A stretch of 64,000 bases of DNA from Pantoea alhagi. GTDB taxonomy: Bacteria > Pseudomonadota > Gammaproteobacteria > Enterobacterales > Enterobacteriaceae. The stretch's first letter is position 1. Every line of letters begins with the position of its first letter. The translations under genes and the position numbers were made by a program. Location of the stretch: the NCBI RefSeq assembly GCF_002101395.1, contig NZ_CP019706.1:2170001-2234000 (forward strand). Reading direction: 5' to 3'. This document shows positions 16,588 to 25,669 of this stretch, in pieces. Under the pieces are notes generated by a model. It was not told the DNA's origin and searched no databases. It saw nothing but the letters and a program-made list of their open reading frames with translations.

Positions 16588-18603
16588 TCAGATGGTCAGC
16601 GCCAGCTCCGTTCCCTGGGCGATAGCGCGGCGTGCATCCAGTTCCAGCGCCACATCCGCGCCGCCAATAATATGCACCGCCTTACCTGCCGCCTGCAGAG
16701 GAACCGCCAGCGTCCGGTCAGGCTCCTGTCCGGCGCAGATAATCACGTTATCCACTGCCAGCGTGAGCGGTTGGCCGTCGCGCAGGATATGCAGCCCCTC
16801 ATCGTCAATGCGCTGATACTGCACACTGCCCCACATCTCTACGCCGCGCGCCAGCAGAGTGCTGCGGTGGATCCAGCCGGTGGTTTTCCCCAGCCCGGCG
16901 CCCGGCTTGCCCGCTTTGCGCTGCAGCAACCAAATCTGACGCGGGCTACCGACGGGCTGCGGCGTGGTTAACCCGCCGCGCTGCTGCAGACTTTTATCGA
17001 TCCCCCACTCCTGGCAGAAGGCATCAATATTCAGGCTGCTGGCATTATCGCTGTGGCTGAGATAGCTGGCGGTATCGAAGCCGATGCCGCCAGCGCCAAT
17101 AATCGCAACGCGTGAACCCACCGGTTTTTTGTCACGCAGCACCTGCAGATAGTTCAGCACCTTGCTGTGCGATATGCCTTCAATCGCTGGCATACGCGGC
17201 ACGATACCGCTGGCCAGGATCACCTCGTCAAAATCGTGCAGCATTTCCGCGTCGGCACGGCAGTTCAGGTGGGTCTCAACGTTGTAGCGCTGCAGCTGGG
17301 TACGGTAGTAGCGCAGCGTTTCATTAAATTCCTCTTTGCCAGGGATCAGGCGCGCCACGTTAAACTGACCGCCGATAGCGCTGGCGGCATCGAACAGTGT
17401 GACCTGATGGCCGCGCATGGCGGCGTTCACCGCAAACGCCAGGCCAGCGGGGCCTGCGCCAACCACCGCCAGCTTTTTCTGCTGGCGGGCGGGCGTCACC
17501 GACATCAGCGTTTCATGACAGGCGCGCGGGTTAACCAGACAGGAAGTCACTTTGCCCGCAAAAATTTGATCGAGACAGGCCTGATTACAGCCGATACAGG
17601 TATTGATTTCGGCGGCGCGGTTGGCCTGCGCCTTAGCAACAAAGGCAGCATCCGCAAGGAAAGGCCGTGCCATTGAGATCATATCCGCACAGCCCTCATC
17701 CAGCAGTTGCTGCGCCACCTCGGGCTGGTTGATGCGGTTGGTGGCGATCAGCGGCAGCGTCACATGCTGTCGCAGAAGGCGCGTGACCCAGCCGAAAGCC
17801 GCGCGCGGAACCGAGGTTGCGATGGTAGGAATACGCGCCTCATGCCAGCCGATACCGCTATTGATCAGCGTGGCGCCCGCCGCTTCGATAGCCTGCGCCA
17901 GCGCGATTGTCTCTTCCAGCGTATTGCCCTCCGGCACCAGATCGAGCATCGACAGCCGGTAAATAATAATGAAGTCAGGTCCGGTCGCAGCGCGTACCGC
18001 CTGCACAATGCGTACCGCAAAACGCATACGATGCGCAAAGTCCCCGCCCCATTCGTCGCTACGTTGATTGGTGCGTAGCGTCAGGAACTGATTGATCAAA
18101 TAGCCTTCCGAACCCATGATTTCCACGCCGTCATAGCCTGCCTGCTGGGCCAGCGTCGCACAGCGCGCAAAGTCTTCAATCAACTGCAAAATAGCCTCAT
18201 GGCTCAGGGGCTGCGGCATAAAAGGATTAACAGGCGCCTGTAACGGCGAAGGTGCTACCAGCGCAGGCTGATAGCTGTAGCGGCCTGCATGCAGGATCTG
18301 TAAGGCGATTTTCCCATTATGCTGGTGAACTGCCTCGGTAATGATGCGGTGATGCGCCAGCTGCGTTTCAGCATTCAGCACCGAACCGCCAGCAACCACC
18401 ACCCCTTCCGGGGAAGGAGCTATGCCGCCGGTAACGATCAACGCAACGCCGCCTGCTGCGCGCTCGGCATAAAAGGCGGCGAGCCGCGCTGCGCCGTCAG
18501 GCCGCTCTTCCAGACCGGTATGCATCGATCCCATCAGCACACGGTTTTTTAGTTGGGTAAAGCCAAGATCGAGCGGATCGAATAGCGATGGCGTGATCGA
18601 CAT
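16588..18603 (-). CDS. fadH: NADPH 2,4-dienoyl-CoA reductase
   Basis: 671 residues (E. coli 672). The N-terminal Old-Yellow-Enzyme TIM barrel binds FMN. The iron-sulfur cluster motif CIGCNQACLDQ plus a downstream CLVNPRAC lies at about residues 335-360. The C-terminal FAD/NADPH domains carry VVGAGPAGLAFAVNAAMRG and VAIIGAGGIGFDTA. It reduces 2,4-dienoyl-CoA during beta-oxidation of unsaturated fatty acids. The ATG at 18603 is chosen because AGGTGAG lies eight bases upstream and MSITPSLFDPLDLG matches E. coli; a GTG four codons earlier is possible. Confidence 0.96.
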   Translation of the reverse strand: MSITPSLFDPLDLGFTQLKNRVLMGSMHTGLEERPDGAARLAAFYAERAAGGVALIVTGGIAPSPEGVVVAGGSVLNAETQLAHHRIITEAVHQHNGKIALQILHAGRYSYQPALVAPSPLQAPVNPFMPQPLSHEAILQLIEDFARCATLAQQAGYDGVEIMGSEGYLINQFLTLRTNQRSDEWGGDFAHRMRFAVRIVQAVRAATGPDFIIIYRLSMLDLVPEGNTLEETIALAQAIEAAGATLINSGIGWHEARIPTIATSVPRAAFGWVTRLLRQHVTLPLIATNRINQPEVAQQLLDEGCADMISMARPFLADAAFVAKAQANRAAEINTCIGCNQACLDQIFAGKVTSCLVNPRACHETLMSVTPARQQKKLAVVGAGPAGLAFAVNAAMRGHQVTLFDAASAIGGQFNVARLIPGKEEFNETLRYYRTQLQRYNVETHLNCRADAEMLHDFDEVILASGIVPRMPAIEGISHSKVLNYLQVLRDKKPVGSRVAIIGAGGIGFDTASYLSHSDNASSLNIDAFCQEWGIDKSLQQRGGLTTPQPVGSPRQIWLLQRKAGKPGAGLGKTTGWIHRSTLLARGVEMWGSVQYQRIDDEGLHILRDGQPLTLAVDNVIICAGQEPDRTLAVPLQAAGKAVHIIGGADVALELDARRAIAQGTELALTI

Positions 18604-18783
18604 AAAGCTGCTCACCTGAATGTTAAATTATTATTGAGTGGTCGGATGAGTTGACTGTAGCGCTCAGGTTAAGAAAGAAAAGCGGCAGCGGGTCAGCCTG
18701 TGAGATATATCAAAAAAGCAGCGAGCCTGAAGCAAAACGCCTGCCCGACAAGCGTGGCAGACGTTAAAGACAGAGCCTTCGGG

Positions 18784-21700
18784 TCAGTCGCGGTTTAACG
18801 ATCGCAGCCGGTTAAGCAGCATGGCCTCCAGCACCTGCACTTCATTAATCACTTCCTGACACAGTTCATCAAGGTGGACATCATCGCTTTCGCTGTCTTC
18901 TAACTGCTGACACAGCTTTTCCAGCCGCACGGCATTAAGCAGGCGCGCTCCGCCTTTTAATGTATGGGCCAGGGTAATGATCTCAGCATGCTGATGACAT
19001 TGCTGTAGCTGAATGACCAGCTGGCGATGGCTAACAATTGCGCTGGTAATTAGCCTGGCGCAGGCATCAGGATCAACATCGATCAGCTGCTCAAGCAGCC
19101 CGTTGCCCGGTACTGCGGGCGCGTCCACATAAACAGAGGTAGAGATAAAGCTATTCAGGGTATCGATATTCGCTGGTTTAAACAGACAGCAATTCATACC
19201 GGCATCGATGCAGCGTTGCTGGATCGTCTTTTCTGCGGCGGCAGTCAGGCCAACGATCGGTACCGGCTGAAGCCCCAGTTCTGCTTCACGCTGGCGCAAA
19301 GTTTGGGCAAAAATAAAACCATCCATATCAGGAAGATTGCAGTCGGTAATAATTAAATCGATGGCGTTTCTCTGCTGTTCCCAATAAGCCAGCGCCTCGC
19401 TGGCCCGCTCTGTTTCAATAACCTGATGGCCCAGATAGATCAGCTGCTGGGCCAGCAGCAGCCGGTTCGGGGCGTGATCTTCCACGATCAAAATGCGCAT
19501 AACGCCGCCGCCCTGATGCTGTCCATGGATCTCGTTGACTGGCGTACGCTCTTCGCATAGCGGCACACAAAAGCTAAAAATAAACTCGGAGCCTGTACCC
19601 GACTCGCTCTCTACGCTGATTTCTCCACCCAACAGATGTGCCAGATGGCGGCAGATACTCAGGCCGAGGCCGGTTCCCGCCTGTTGATTATGTCGATCGC
19701 CTACCTGAACAAAGGGATCGAAAATTTTATGCAGCTCATGAGGACTAATACCGCAGCCGGTGTCGCTCACTTTCAGGATATAGCGGCCGCGCTTATTCGC
19801 CAGCTCGACGGCGTCCGGCTGCTGATACAGCATAATTTCTACCTTACCCGCATGAGTAAATTTCAGCGCGTTGCTCAGCAAATTAGCGACAATTTGATTA
19901 AACATGGTGGCATCAATCAGCACGCAGGGATGTACCACGCTGAGCGCTTTGCGAAAGGTCAGGCCGCGCGCCTCTGCCTTGCTGTGGAACAGAGCAAACA
20001 GCTGTTCCACAACCGTCACCAGATTGGTGGGCGTTGGTTCAGGCTCTAAAATTCCGGATTCAATTTTCGATAAGTCCAGTACATTGCCGATCAGATTTTG
20101 CAGTGTAGTGGCAGCTTCATAAGCGGCTGTGATATTCGGCCCAAGCGGTCGCGGCGAGCACCGCATTTCCAGCTCCAGCAGGCCAATAATCGCATGTAAC
20201 TGGGTGCGAATATCATGGCTGGTATTGGCCAGAAAGCGGCTTTTAAATTCGTTGGCGCGGTCGGCTTCCTCTTTGGCTTTTTCCAGGGCGTTAAGCAACT
20301 CATAGCGCTCGGTAATATCCAGCCAGCCGCCAATAACGCCCACGATATTATCCGCATGATCGCGGTAGGGCAGCGCCCAGTGCAACGCGTAATAGTCGCG
20401 CCCCTCATAATGCATGTTGAGATCCTGCACCAGAGGTTTTCCTTCTTCAAAGGTCTGTTGATAAATTTCCTGAAACCGTTGCCTGATAACAGACTCTGTC
20501 GGCAGCATATCAAGCGCTGTACCCAACAGCTGTTCACGTGGAATATGCAGGAAATCGACGTAGGCCTTGTTGCAGTGCAGCAGGCGCATCTGCCGGTCGC
20601 GAACATACATCACTACCGGCGACTCATCAAACAGCGTATTGGTAAAGGTTAACTGGTTTTTTAAGGTCTGTTCTGCGCGGGTGCGCTCGTGGATAATGCG
20701 CTGCAGATGCCGGTTCCAGAACAGGATCAGTAGTGCAAGCAGGCCGAGCCCCAGCGTAATTTTAATAATGGTGCTGCGGTAATATTGCCAGTAATTATAA
20801 GTGTCGACGTGACGGGCGTTTTGCCAGTGCAGCACGATTCTTTCTCGTGTGTCGCGCGAAATCTCCAGCAGGGCTTTATCAATAATATGCATTAATTCCA
20901 GATTTTCAGTCTGGGTAGCCATAACGAAACGTGCAGGTTTGCTGTTCAGGGTGTGGCTGATCCGCAGATGACCGGCATACTGATTATTTAACTGATAGTC
21001 GGCGATAATTTTGGGTTGAATAATGGCATCAACGTCGCCTTTCGCTAACAGTTCAAAAGCCTGCTGCGCATTCTCTACGATACGCATTTTAGTTCCGGGA
21101 TACTGTTGCTGTAGCCATTTGCGCACAGGACTACGTGCTTCAATCGCCAGCTCCTTGCCTGCCGACGCCGAAAGGGTCCAGGCCGGACCGTTATTGTTTT
21201 TCTGCACCATTACCCATGGCGTAACGATATACGGGCGTGAATAAACAAGGTGAGGATCAGGGTGTTCCGGCTCCAGTTCCGCCAGACGAAGCGCCAGAAT
21301 ATTATTATCCCTGGCGGCGAAAGGCTCAGGGTAAACGAACTTAACGCCGGTGCGTTCACTAATCAGTTGCAGAAGCTCAGCTTCAATCCCGGCAGGCTGG
21401 TTATCATAATTCACCATTGAAAGCGGGGCGATGTTCCAGTTTGGCACTACGGGAATCACCGGATGTTGACGCAGCCAGATCTCATCCTCTGCATTAAGCT
21501 GTAACAGATTGGTTTTAAGCACAAACGTCGAGTCCAGCCCCCAGGTGGTGGCGATGCGCAGGCGGCCCGCCAGGGGTATCTGCTGCAACGCGATATTAAT
21601 TGCTTTAGCCAGTTGCGGCTGTGCTGCGGACACGCCAAAAGAGAGATTCATATCAGGAACCGAGCGGCTGGCCTGCAGGTTAATTCGACCGCTGTAACCA

Positions 21701-22347
21701 TAGCGACGAATGAATTCAATGCTGGCAGCGCTGCCCCACATAGCATCTGCCTGACCGAAGGCGACGGCGGCCAGCGCCATTTCTGCATCGTGATAGTGCT
21801 TCAGGCGCGCGTTTGGAAAGTAGCGTTGCAGTTGCTGGCTAAAGCCAGGGGCTTCAGCCCAGGCCAGCACCGGCTGCATGGCGCTGTTAAAGTTAACCGG
21901 GGCGCGCTCATTTTGGGCAATAATCGGACGATCCAGCAGCCATGGTGGGGTAGCGATAATGCCGTCTTCGCCATAGAGATAGGGATTATAAAAAGCCAAC
22001 ATATCCAGCTGCTGTTCTCTGAGCGCCTGGATCGCTTCCGCTGGCTTAGCGTAGAAGATGATCTGCAATTCAACATCCAGCATTTTTTGCAGGGCGGCAA
22101 GATAGTCAGCAGCGATACCAGCGAATTTTCCTGGCTCCATATTGTTGTAAATAGGGGGATGCGGAGAACCCGGTACGCCAACGCGCAGCCGTCCTGGATA
22201 ATTAAGCGTTTTTAATTCCTTAAGCTGTTCTTTCGGCGGCAATACAATGTCGGTATGTACCTGTAATTCTAATTGCGGCAATTGAGCGAGGGCAGGAAAA
22301 TTAACAATAAATAAAACCAGGTAAAAATATAAAGTCCTTTTTATCAT
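18784..22347 (-). CDS. EvgS/BvgS-like hybrid sensor histidine kinase
   Basis: 1187 residues. Order of parts: signal peptide (1-22), two periplasmic solute-binding (Venus flytrap) domains (about 50-270 and 295-510), one membrane helix (about 525-544), a PAS domain (about 565-685), HisKA with phospho-accepting H711, HATPase (N-box NLLSNALKF, G1 DTGCGI, G2 GTGLGLSI), a receiver domain (951-1065, phospho-acceptor D1002) and an Hpt domain with H1128 (AHTLKGG). This is the same architecture and length as E. coli EvgS (1197). The conserved proline five residues after the histidine is Gln here (HDIRTQLHA). The ligand is unknown. The divergent regulator at 22867 is the likely partner. Confidence 0.9.
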   Translation of the reverse strand: MIKRTLYFYLVLFIVNFPALAQLPQLELQVHTDIVLPPKEQLKELKTLNYPGRLRVGVPGSPHPPIYNNMEPGKFAGIAADYLAALQKMLDVELQIIFYAKPAEAIQALREQQLDMLAFYNPYLYGEDGIIATPPWLLDRPIIAQNERAPVNFNSAMQPVLAWAEAPGFSQQLQRYFPNARLKHYHDAEMALAAVAFGQADAMWGSAASIEFIRRYGYSGRINLQASRSVPDMNLSFGVSAAQPQLAKAINIALQQIPLAGRLRIATTWGLDSTFVLKTNLLQLNAEDEIWLRQHPVIPVVPNWNIAPLSMVNYDNQPAGIEAELLQLISERTGVKFVYPEPFAARDNNILALRLAELEPEHPDPHLVYSRPYIVTPWVMVQKNNNGPAWTLSASAGKELAIEARSPVRKWLQQQYPGTKMRIVENAQQAFELLAKGDVDAIIQPKIIADYQLNNQYAGHLRISHTLNSKPARFVMATQTENLELMHIIDKALLEISRDTRERIVLHWQNARHVDTYNYWQYYRSTIIKITLGLGLLALLILFWNRHLQRIIHERTRAEQTLKNQLTFTNTLFDESPVVMYVRDRQMRLLHCNKAYVDFLHIPREQLLGTALDMLPTESVIRQRFQEIYQQTFEEGKPLVQDLNMHYEGRDYYALHWALPYRDHADNIVGVIGGWLDITERYELLNALEKAKEEADRANEFKSRFLANTSHDIRTQLHAIIGLLELEMRCSPRPLGPNITAAYEAATTLQNLIGNVLDLSKIESGILEPEPTPTNLVTVVEQLFALFHSKAEARGLTFRKALSVVHPCVLIDATMFNQIVANLLSNALKFTHAGKVEIMLYQQPDAVELANKRGRYILKVSDTGCGISPHELHKIFDPFVQVGDRHNQQAGTGLGLSICRHLAHLLGGEISVESESGTGSEFIFSFCVPLCEERTPVNEIHGQHQGGGVMRILIVEDHAPNRLLLAQQLIYLGHQVIETERASEALAYWEQQRNAIDLIITDCNLPDMDGFIFAQTLRQREAELGLQPVPIVGLTAAAEKTIQQRCIDAGMNCCLFKPANIDTLNSFISTSVYVDAPAVPGNGLLEQLIDVDPDACARLITSAIVSHRQLVIQLQQCHQHAEIITLAHTLKGGARLLNAVRLEKLCQQLEDSESDDVHLDELCQEVINEVQVLEAMLLNRLRSLNRD

Positions 22348-22571
22348 TAGCGTTATCCTGAGATTTTTGTGTTGAAAAAATAAAACCTGGCGGGGAGTAA
22401 CTTCTTATTTTGGCATGATTTTTTATATGCGACTTTACTGAGTATAATAGGTTTTTTTTTGCGTAAAAAATAGAGAATTTATCGTGTCTTTATTATTTTG
22501 AGACGTTTCTTGTATTAAGAAGAAAGTTTTGTTATTTATCCAATTCTGCGTCAGCACGAGCGAAACAGGCT

Positions 22572-22593
22572 ATCAGTATGGTTATTTTTATGC
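22572..22593 (+). repeat. Direct repeat copy 1, candidate regulator site
   Basis: This copy begins ATCAGTATGG and ends TTATTTTTATGC. It matches 22681-22702 at 20 of 22 bases, differing at positions 7 and 9. Location between divergent signalling genes suggests an operator. Confidence 0.55.
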
Positions 22594-22680
22594 TAAAAGT
22601 ATCAGGAATTGTCTCAGGTATCCATGCTTTGTTTAGGCCTCATGCCTACACGACAAGCTAAGAATAGAGGCCAACCATTA

Positions 22681-22702
22681 ATCAGTTTCGTTATTTTTAT
22701 GC
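22681..22702 (+). repeat. Direct repeat copy 2, candidate regulator site
   Basis: This copy begins ATCAGTTTCG and ends TTATTTTTATGC. It is the second copy of the repeat at 22572-22593, same orientation, 165 bases upstream of the regulator start codon. Confidence 0.55.
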
Positions 22703-22866
22703 GCGTCTGCTCAATCATGGAAAGAATAGAAAACGTGTTTAATAACGAAGGCGATAACGACAGATATTAATAACAATCAGACCAAAACATTACGCCCGTT
22801 CTACAACGGCGCGTAACGAATTAATTTATGTGCTTACTCATCGAAAATGATTCAAGGAGTGAAGAA

Positions 22867-23568
22867 ATGACGAAAACGATCGCCCGGCCTTTACGGGTAG
22901 CGTTACTGGACGATCATCCTATGATTCGCACGGCATTTGAGATCTGTATAAACGCCGAGCCGGATATGATGTTGATCAAGGCTTTTGGCTCCAGTCAGCA
23001 ACTGTTTACCGAACTGCCGGATTTACAGCTTGATGTATTAGTACTTGATTTCTTATTAGGCGAAAAAGAACTGGATGGCCTTGCCCTGGTCAAGCAGTTA
23101 CGTAATCACTTTCCACGCTTAAATATTCTTATTTCTTCAGCGATGGAAAGTCCGGCGGTCGTAAAAATGGTGCTTAACGCAGGCGTGAAAGGCTTTATTG
23201 GTAAAAGCCAGGATAGGGGTGAAATGATTCAGGCGATTCGGCAGGTCGGCTACGGGCGTAACTGGCTGTCACGCGATATGGCTTATGAGATTGAAGATTT
23301 ATATGTGATCCACGAGGAGCTGAGAAACCCGCTGGCAGGGAATAATCAAAAAGGCAGCCTGTATGAAAAGGTAAAGCTGCTCAGCCCGCGTGAGGTGGAA
23401 GTTATTCGTTGTTTCCTTAACGGCATGAGCGTTTCTCAAATCGCCATTAAATTTAAACGCAGCCGTAAAACCGTTAGCGGACAGAAACAGTCGGCCTTAA
23501 GAAAGCTGGGGCTGCGCTCTGACAGTGAACTGTTTAAATACAGTAGTGATTTACTGTCACGCTCCTGA
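22867..23568 (+). CDS. RcsB/EvgA-like LuxR-type response regulator
   Basis: 233 residues. The N-terminal receiver domain has acidic pocket D15-D16 and phospho-acceptor D61 (VLVLDFLLG). The C-terminal LuxR helix-turn-helix is RcsB-like (LSPREVEVIRCFLNGMSV, then KRSRKTVSGQKQSALRKLG). The ATG at 22867 is chosen because AAGGAGT lies seven bases upstream; the frame opens 13 codons earlier. It is divergent from the hybrid kinase at 18784-22347, whose Hpt domain would phosphorylate it. E. coli evgA precedes evgS in one operon, so the divergent arrangement differs. Target genes are unknown. Confidence 0.88.
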   Translation: MTKTIARPLRVALLDDHPMIRTAFEICINAEPDMMLIKAFGSSQQLFTELPDLQLDVLVLDFLLGEKELDGLALVKQLRNHFPRLNILISSAMESPAVVKMVLNAGVKGFIGKSQDRGEMIQAIRQVGYGRNWLSRDMAYEIEDLYVIHEELRNPLAGNNQKGSLYEKVKLLSPREVEVIRCFLNGMSVSQIAIKFKRSRKTVSGQKQSALRKLGLRSDSELFKYSSDLLSRS

Positions 23569-23642
23569 GTCTGTTTTTTGCCTTTACTTCTGGCGCTAAA
23601 CAAACGACCGCAACGCCTGTTTTACGCTTTACATAACTGCCG

Positions 23643-24359
23643 TTATGTCCGGCGCTGGATCCAGGAGTAACGCAAAGCGTATCCGTCAGAAAAATGCGCG
23701 TTTCGTCGATAGCTGGATTGCGGCTCAGCGCTACAGTAAGTACATACCGGCAGCACCTCTATTTGGGCTGCCGGGATTTTCATATCCAGCAGCATTTGTC
23801 GTCCCAGCGCCGGAAGATCAAACCAGATCCCCTGGTTCTTTGCCTCTGCCTGAGGTCGTACCGCATGCAAATTTATGGGCTGGGTAGAAAACCATTGCGG
23901 CGCGGTAACACGCGGGTTGGAGATTATCGTCCCCAGTACATCCTGTCCAAGCTCATAACAGCAGGGCGCAATGGCTGGACCAATCGCCACAAACAGGCTT
24001 TCAGGCGTAGCACCCAATGCCAGTAACCGATTCACTGCCGCAGGCAGCACGCCAGCCAGCGCCCCTTTTAACCCTGCATGTACAGCTGCAACATGATGCT
24101 GGCGCGTATCGGCAATCAGCACCGGCAGGCAATCTGCGGTATATACGGCCACAGGGCGTGGATCCGTAGCGATCACGCCATCTGCTTCGCACTGTTTGCG
24201 CGGGAAAGCCTCTTCAGACATCACGACAGTAGGGCTGTGCCGCTGATGACCACAGGCAATCTCTTCTGGCGGTGCTATTCCCGCCGGCAAAAAAGCATGG
24301 TCCAGCCAGCCAAGCGAAGTGAGCAGAGCAGAGGTACGAACCGGAGCGGCGTTTTGCAT
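23643..24359 (-). CDS. Laccase-domain (YfiH/PgeF/FAMIN-like) protein
   Basis: 238 residues with the single-domain polyphenol-oxidase/laccase fold of the YfiH family. Likely metal ligands are H41, C77 (TADCLPVL) and H94 (AAVHAG). IGPAIAPCCYELG and CTYCSAEPQSSYRRNAH near the C-terminus are family motifs. The usual VHAGWRG is VHAGLKG here, so it appears to be a divergent second copy rather than the housekeeping yfiH, which normally sits near rluD/clpB. Family members have reported purine-nucleoside phosphorylase/deaminase or peptidoglycan-editing roles. It is convergent with the response regulator. Confidence 0.85.
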   Translation of the reverse strand: MQNAAPVRTSALLTSLGWLDHAFLPAGIAPPEEIACGHQRHSPTVVMSEEAFPRKQCEADGVIATDPRPVAVYTADCLPVLIADTRQHHVAAVHAGLKGALAGVLPAAVNRLLALGATPESLFVAIGPAIAPCCYELGQDVLGTIISNPRVTAPQWFSTQPINLHAVRPQAEAKNQGIWFDLPALGRQMLLDMKIPAAQIEVLPVCTYCSAEPQSSYRRNAHFSDGYALRYSWIQRRT

Positions 24360-24961
24360 AGAGCATCCTTACAGGGAATCAGCGACTGGCCAGCGATATC
24401 CGTCATTAAACAGGATGAGCCTGGCCATGACTACCAGCAGCCTGATAAATTTTTTTCACTCTGTTAGGTAAATAAACGCAAATTGTTGACGGCAACGGTG
24501 AATGTAATGAGGCGTCATAATAATGTTTGCCAACGCCGGTCTGATAAACGATTTATTAATTGCGTGCGTTATTATTTATCGTGCTTCAGCCCAACAGGAC
24601 CGGCGTTTATTAGTCTGTCATCGTTTTTTCTTATGATAAATAATGGGCGGTGTGCACCATAAAAATTGAGATTCCAGGCTAATAATGAGATTGAAGTCTA
24701 TTTTATTATAACCTTTTAGAATGCATGGTTTTATTATTATCCGATAAAATAAATGAATTTTAATTATTTAACTCATTGTTTTTAATTGTTTTCTAAATTT
24801 TTTATATTTTACTTCCATTACAAGTGTCTATAATCCTATTTACTCATTTTATACATTGCCTTTAGATAAAATTACACTTGCACTCTTTCCCGGATAATTG
24901 TTTTTTCACAAACTGCACTTAATATAAAAAGTGGTACTACTTATTTGCCGGAGGCTTTATT
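24360..24961. other. AT-rich intergenic region with a long nested hairpin
   Basis: About 600 bases without a supported protein gene, very A+T-rich between 24600 and 24950. It contains the inverted repeat AACGCCGGTC (24533-24542)/GACCGGCGTT (24598-24607) with a second pairing inside it (GATAAA/TTTATC), followed by a T-rich tract at 24622-24630. A perfect TATAAT lies at 24829-24834, a possible -10 for the carbonic anhydrase operon without a clear -35. Confidence 0.5.
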
Positions 24962-25669
24962 TTGCTCTTCCGGTATTTCCTGATGAAGTTTAACTGTCGC
25001 CCGGGCTTGCCTGTATTTATCCGAATGGAGACGACGACTTTGACGACCCTGAAACCCCTGTTAGCAAAAAATCGCAGTTGGGCCTTACAAAAAACACAGC
25101 GTAACCCGCGCTATTTTGAACGCTATTTACATCAGCAAAAGCCACACTCGTTGTGGATTGGCTGTTCTGATAGCCGTGTACCGGCGGAGGTATTGACCGG
25201 TGCCGATCCGGGAGAGCTGTTTGTGCATCGCAATATCGCCAATATGGTGTTAACCGATGACGATAACTTTATGAGCGTACTGCAATATGCGCTGGAGTAC
25301 CTTGAGGTAAAACGCATCGTACTGTGCGGACACTATGGCTGTGGAGGCGTACAGGCTGCCGTTGCGCTGCCGGACAGCCCGCTGGCGCAGGAGAACTCTC
25401 CGCTGTCACGGCGTATTGCTGCCCTGCGCATGGCGCTTACGGATGGGCTGGCGGCGTTTCATGCCGCCGGCGAGACGGACACTGCGCGCCATAACCGCCT
25501 GGTAGAGGCTAATGTACTGGCGCAGTTTGCTAACCTGGCAGTCAGCGCCCCGGTGCTGCAAGCCTGGCGTGGCGGTAAAGAACTGGATTTGTTCGGCTGC
25601 GTTTACGATCTGCAGTCAGGACATTTAACCGAGTTAATTCAGCAATCTGCAGAGGAAACATCGTCATGA
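24962..25669 (+). CDS. Beta-class carbonic anhydrase
   Basis: 235 residues if begun at the TTG at 24962, which has a GGAGG seven bases upstream; an ATG at 25025 (METTTLTTLK) would give a 214-residue protein nearer the usual length (about 220), but lacks a clear ribosome-binding site. The zinc motif CSDSRVPAE and the CGHYGCGG motif provide the Cys-His-Cys ligands and Asp-Arg dyad. It interconverts CO2 and bicarbonate. Its stop codon overlaps the SulP start (ATGA at 25666-25669), so the two are coupled and likely handle bicarbonate together. Confidence 0.93.
   Translation: MLFRYFLMKFNCRPGLPVFIRMETTTLTTLKPLLAKNRSWALQKTQRNPRYFERYLHQQKPHSLWIGCSDSRVPAEVLTGADPGELFVHRNIANMVLTDDDNFMSVLQYALEYLEVKRIVLCGHYGCGGVQAAVALPDSPLAQENSPLSRRIAALRMALTDGLAAFHAAGETDTARHNRLVEANVLAQFANLAVSAPVLQAWRGGKELDLFGCVYDLQSGHLTELIQQSAEETSS

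Larger units (their letters stand above)
22348..22866. promoter_or_regulatory. Divergent control region between the hybrid kinase and its regulator
   Basis: 519 AT-rich bases with no supported gene. It holds a 22-base direct repeat (22572-22593 and 22681-22702) that is 20/22 identical with starts 109 bases apart. No known EvgA-box palindrome was recognised. Confidence 0.55.
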
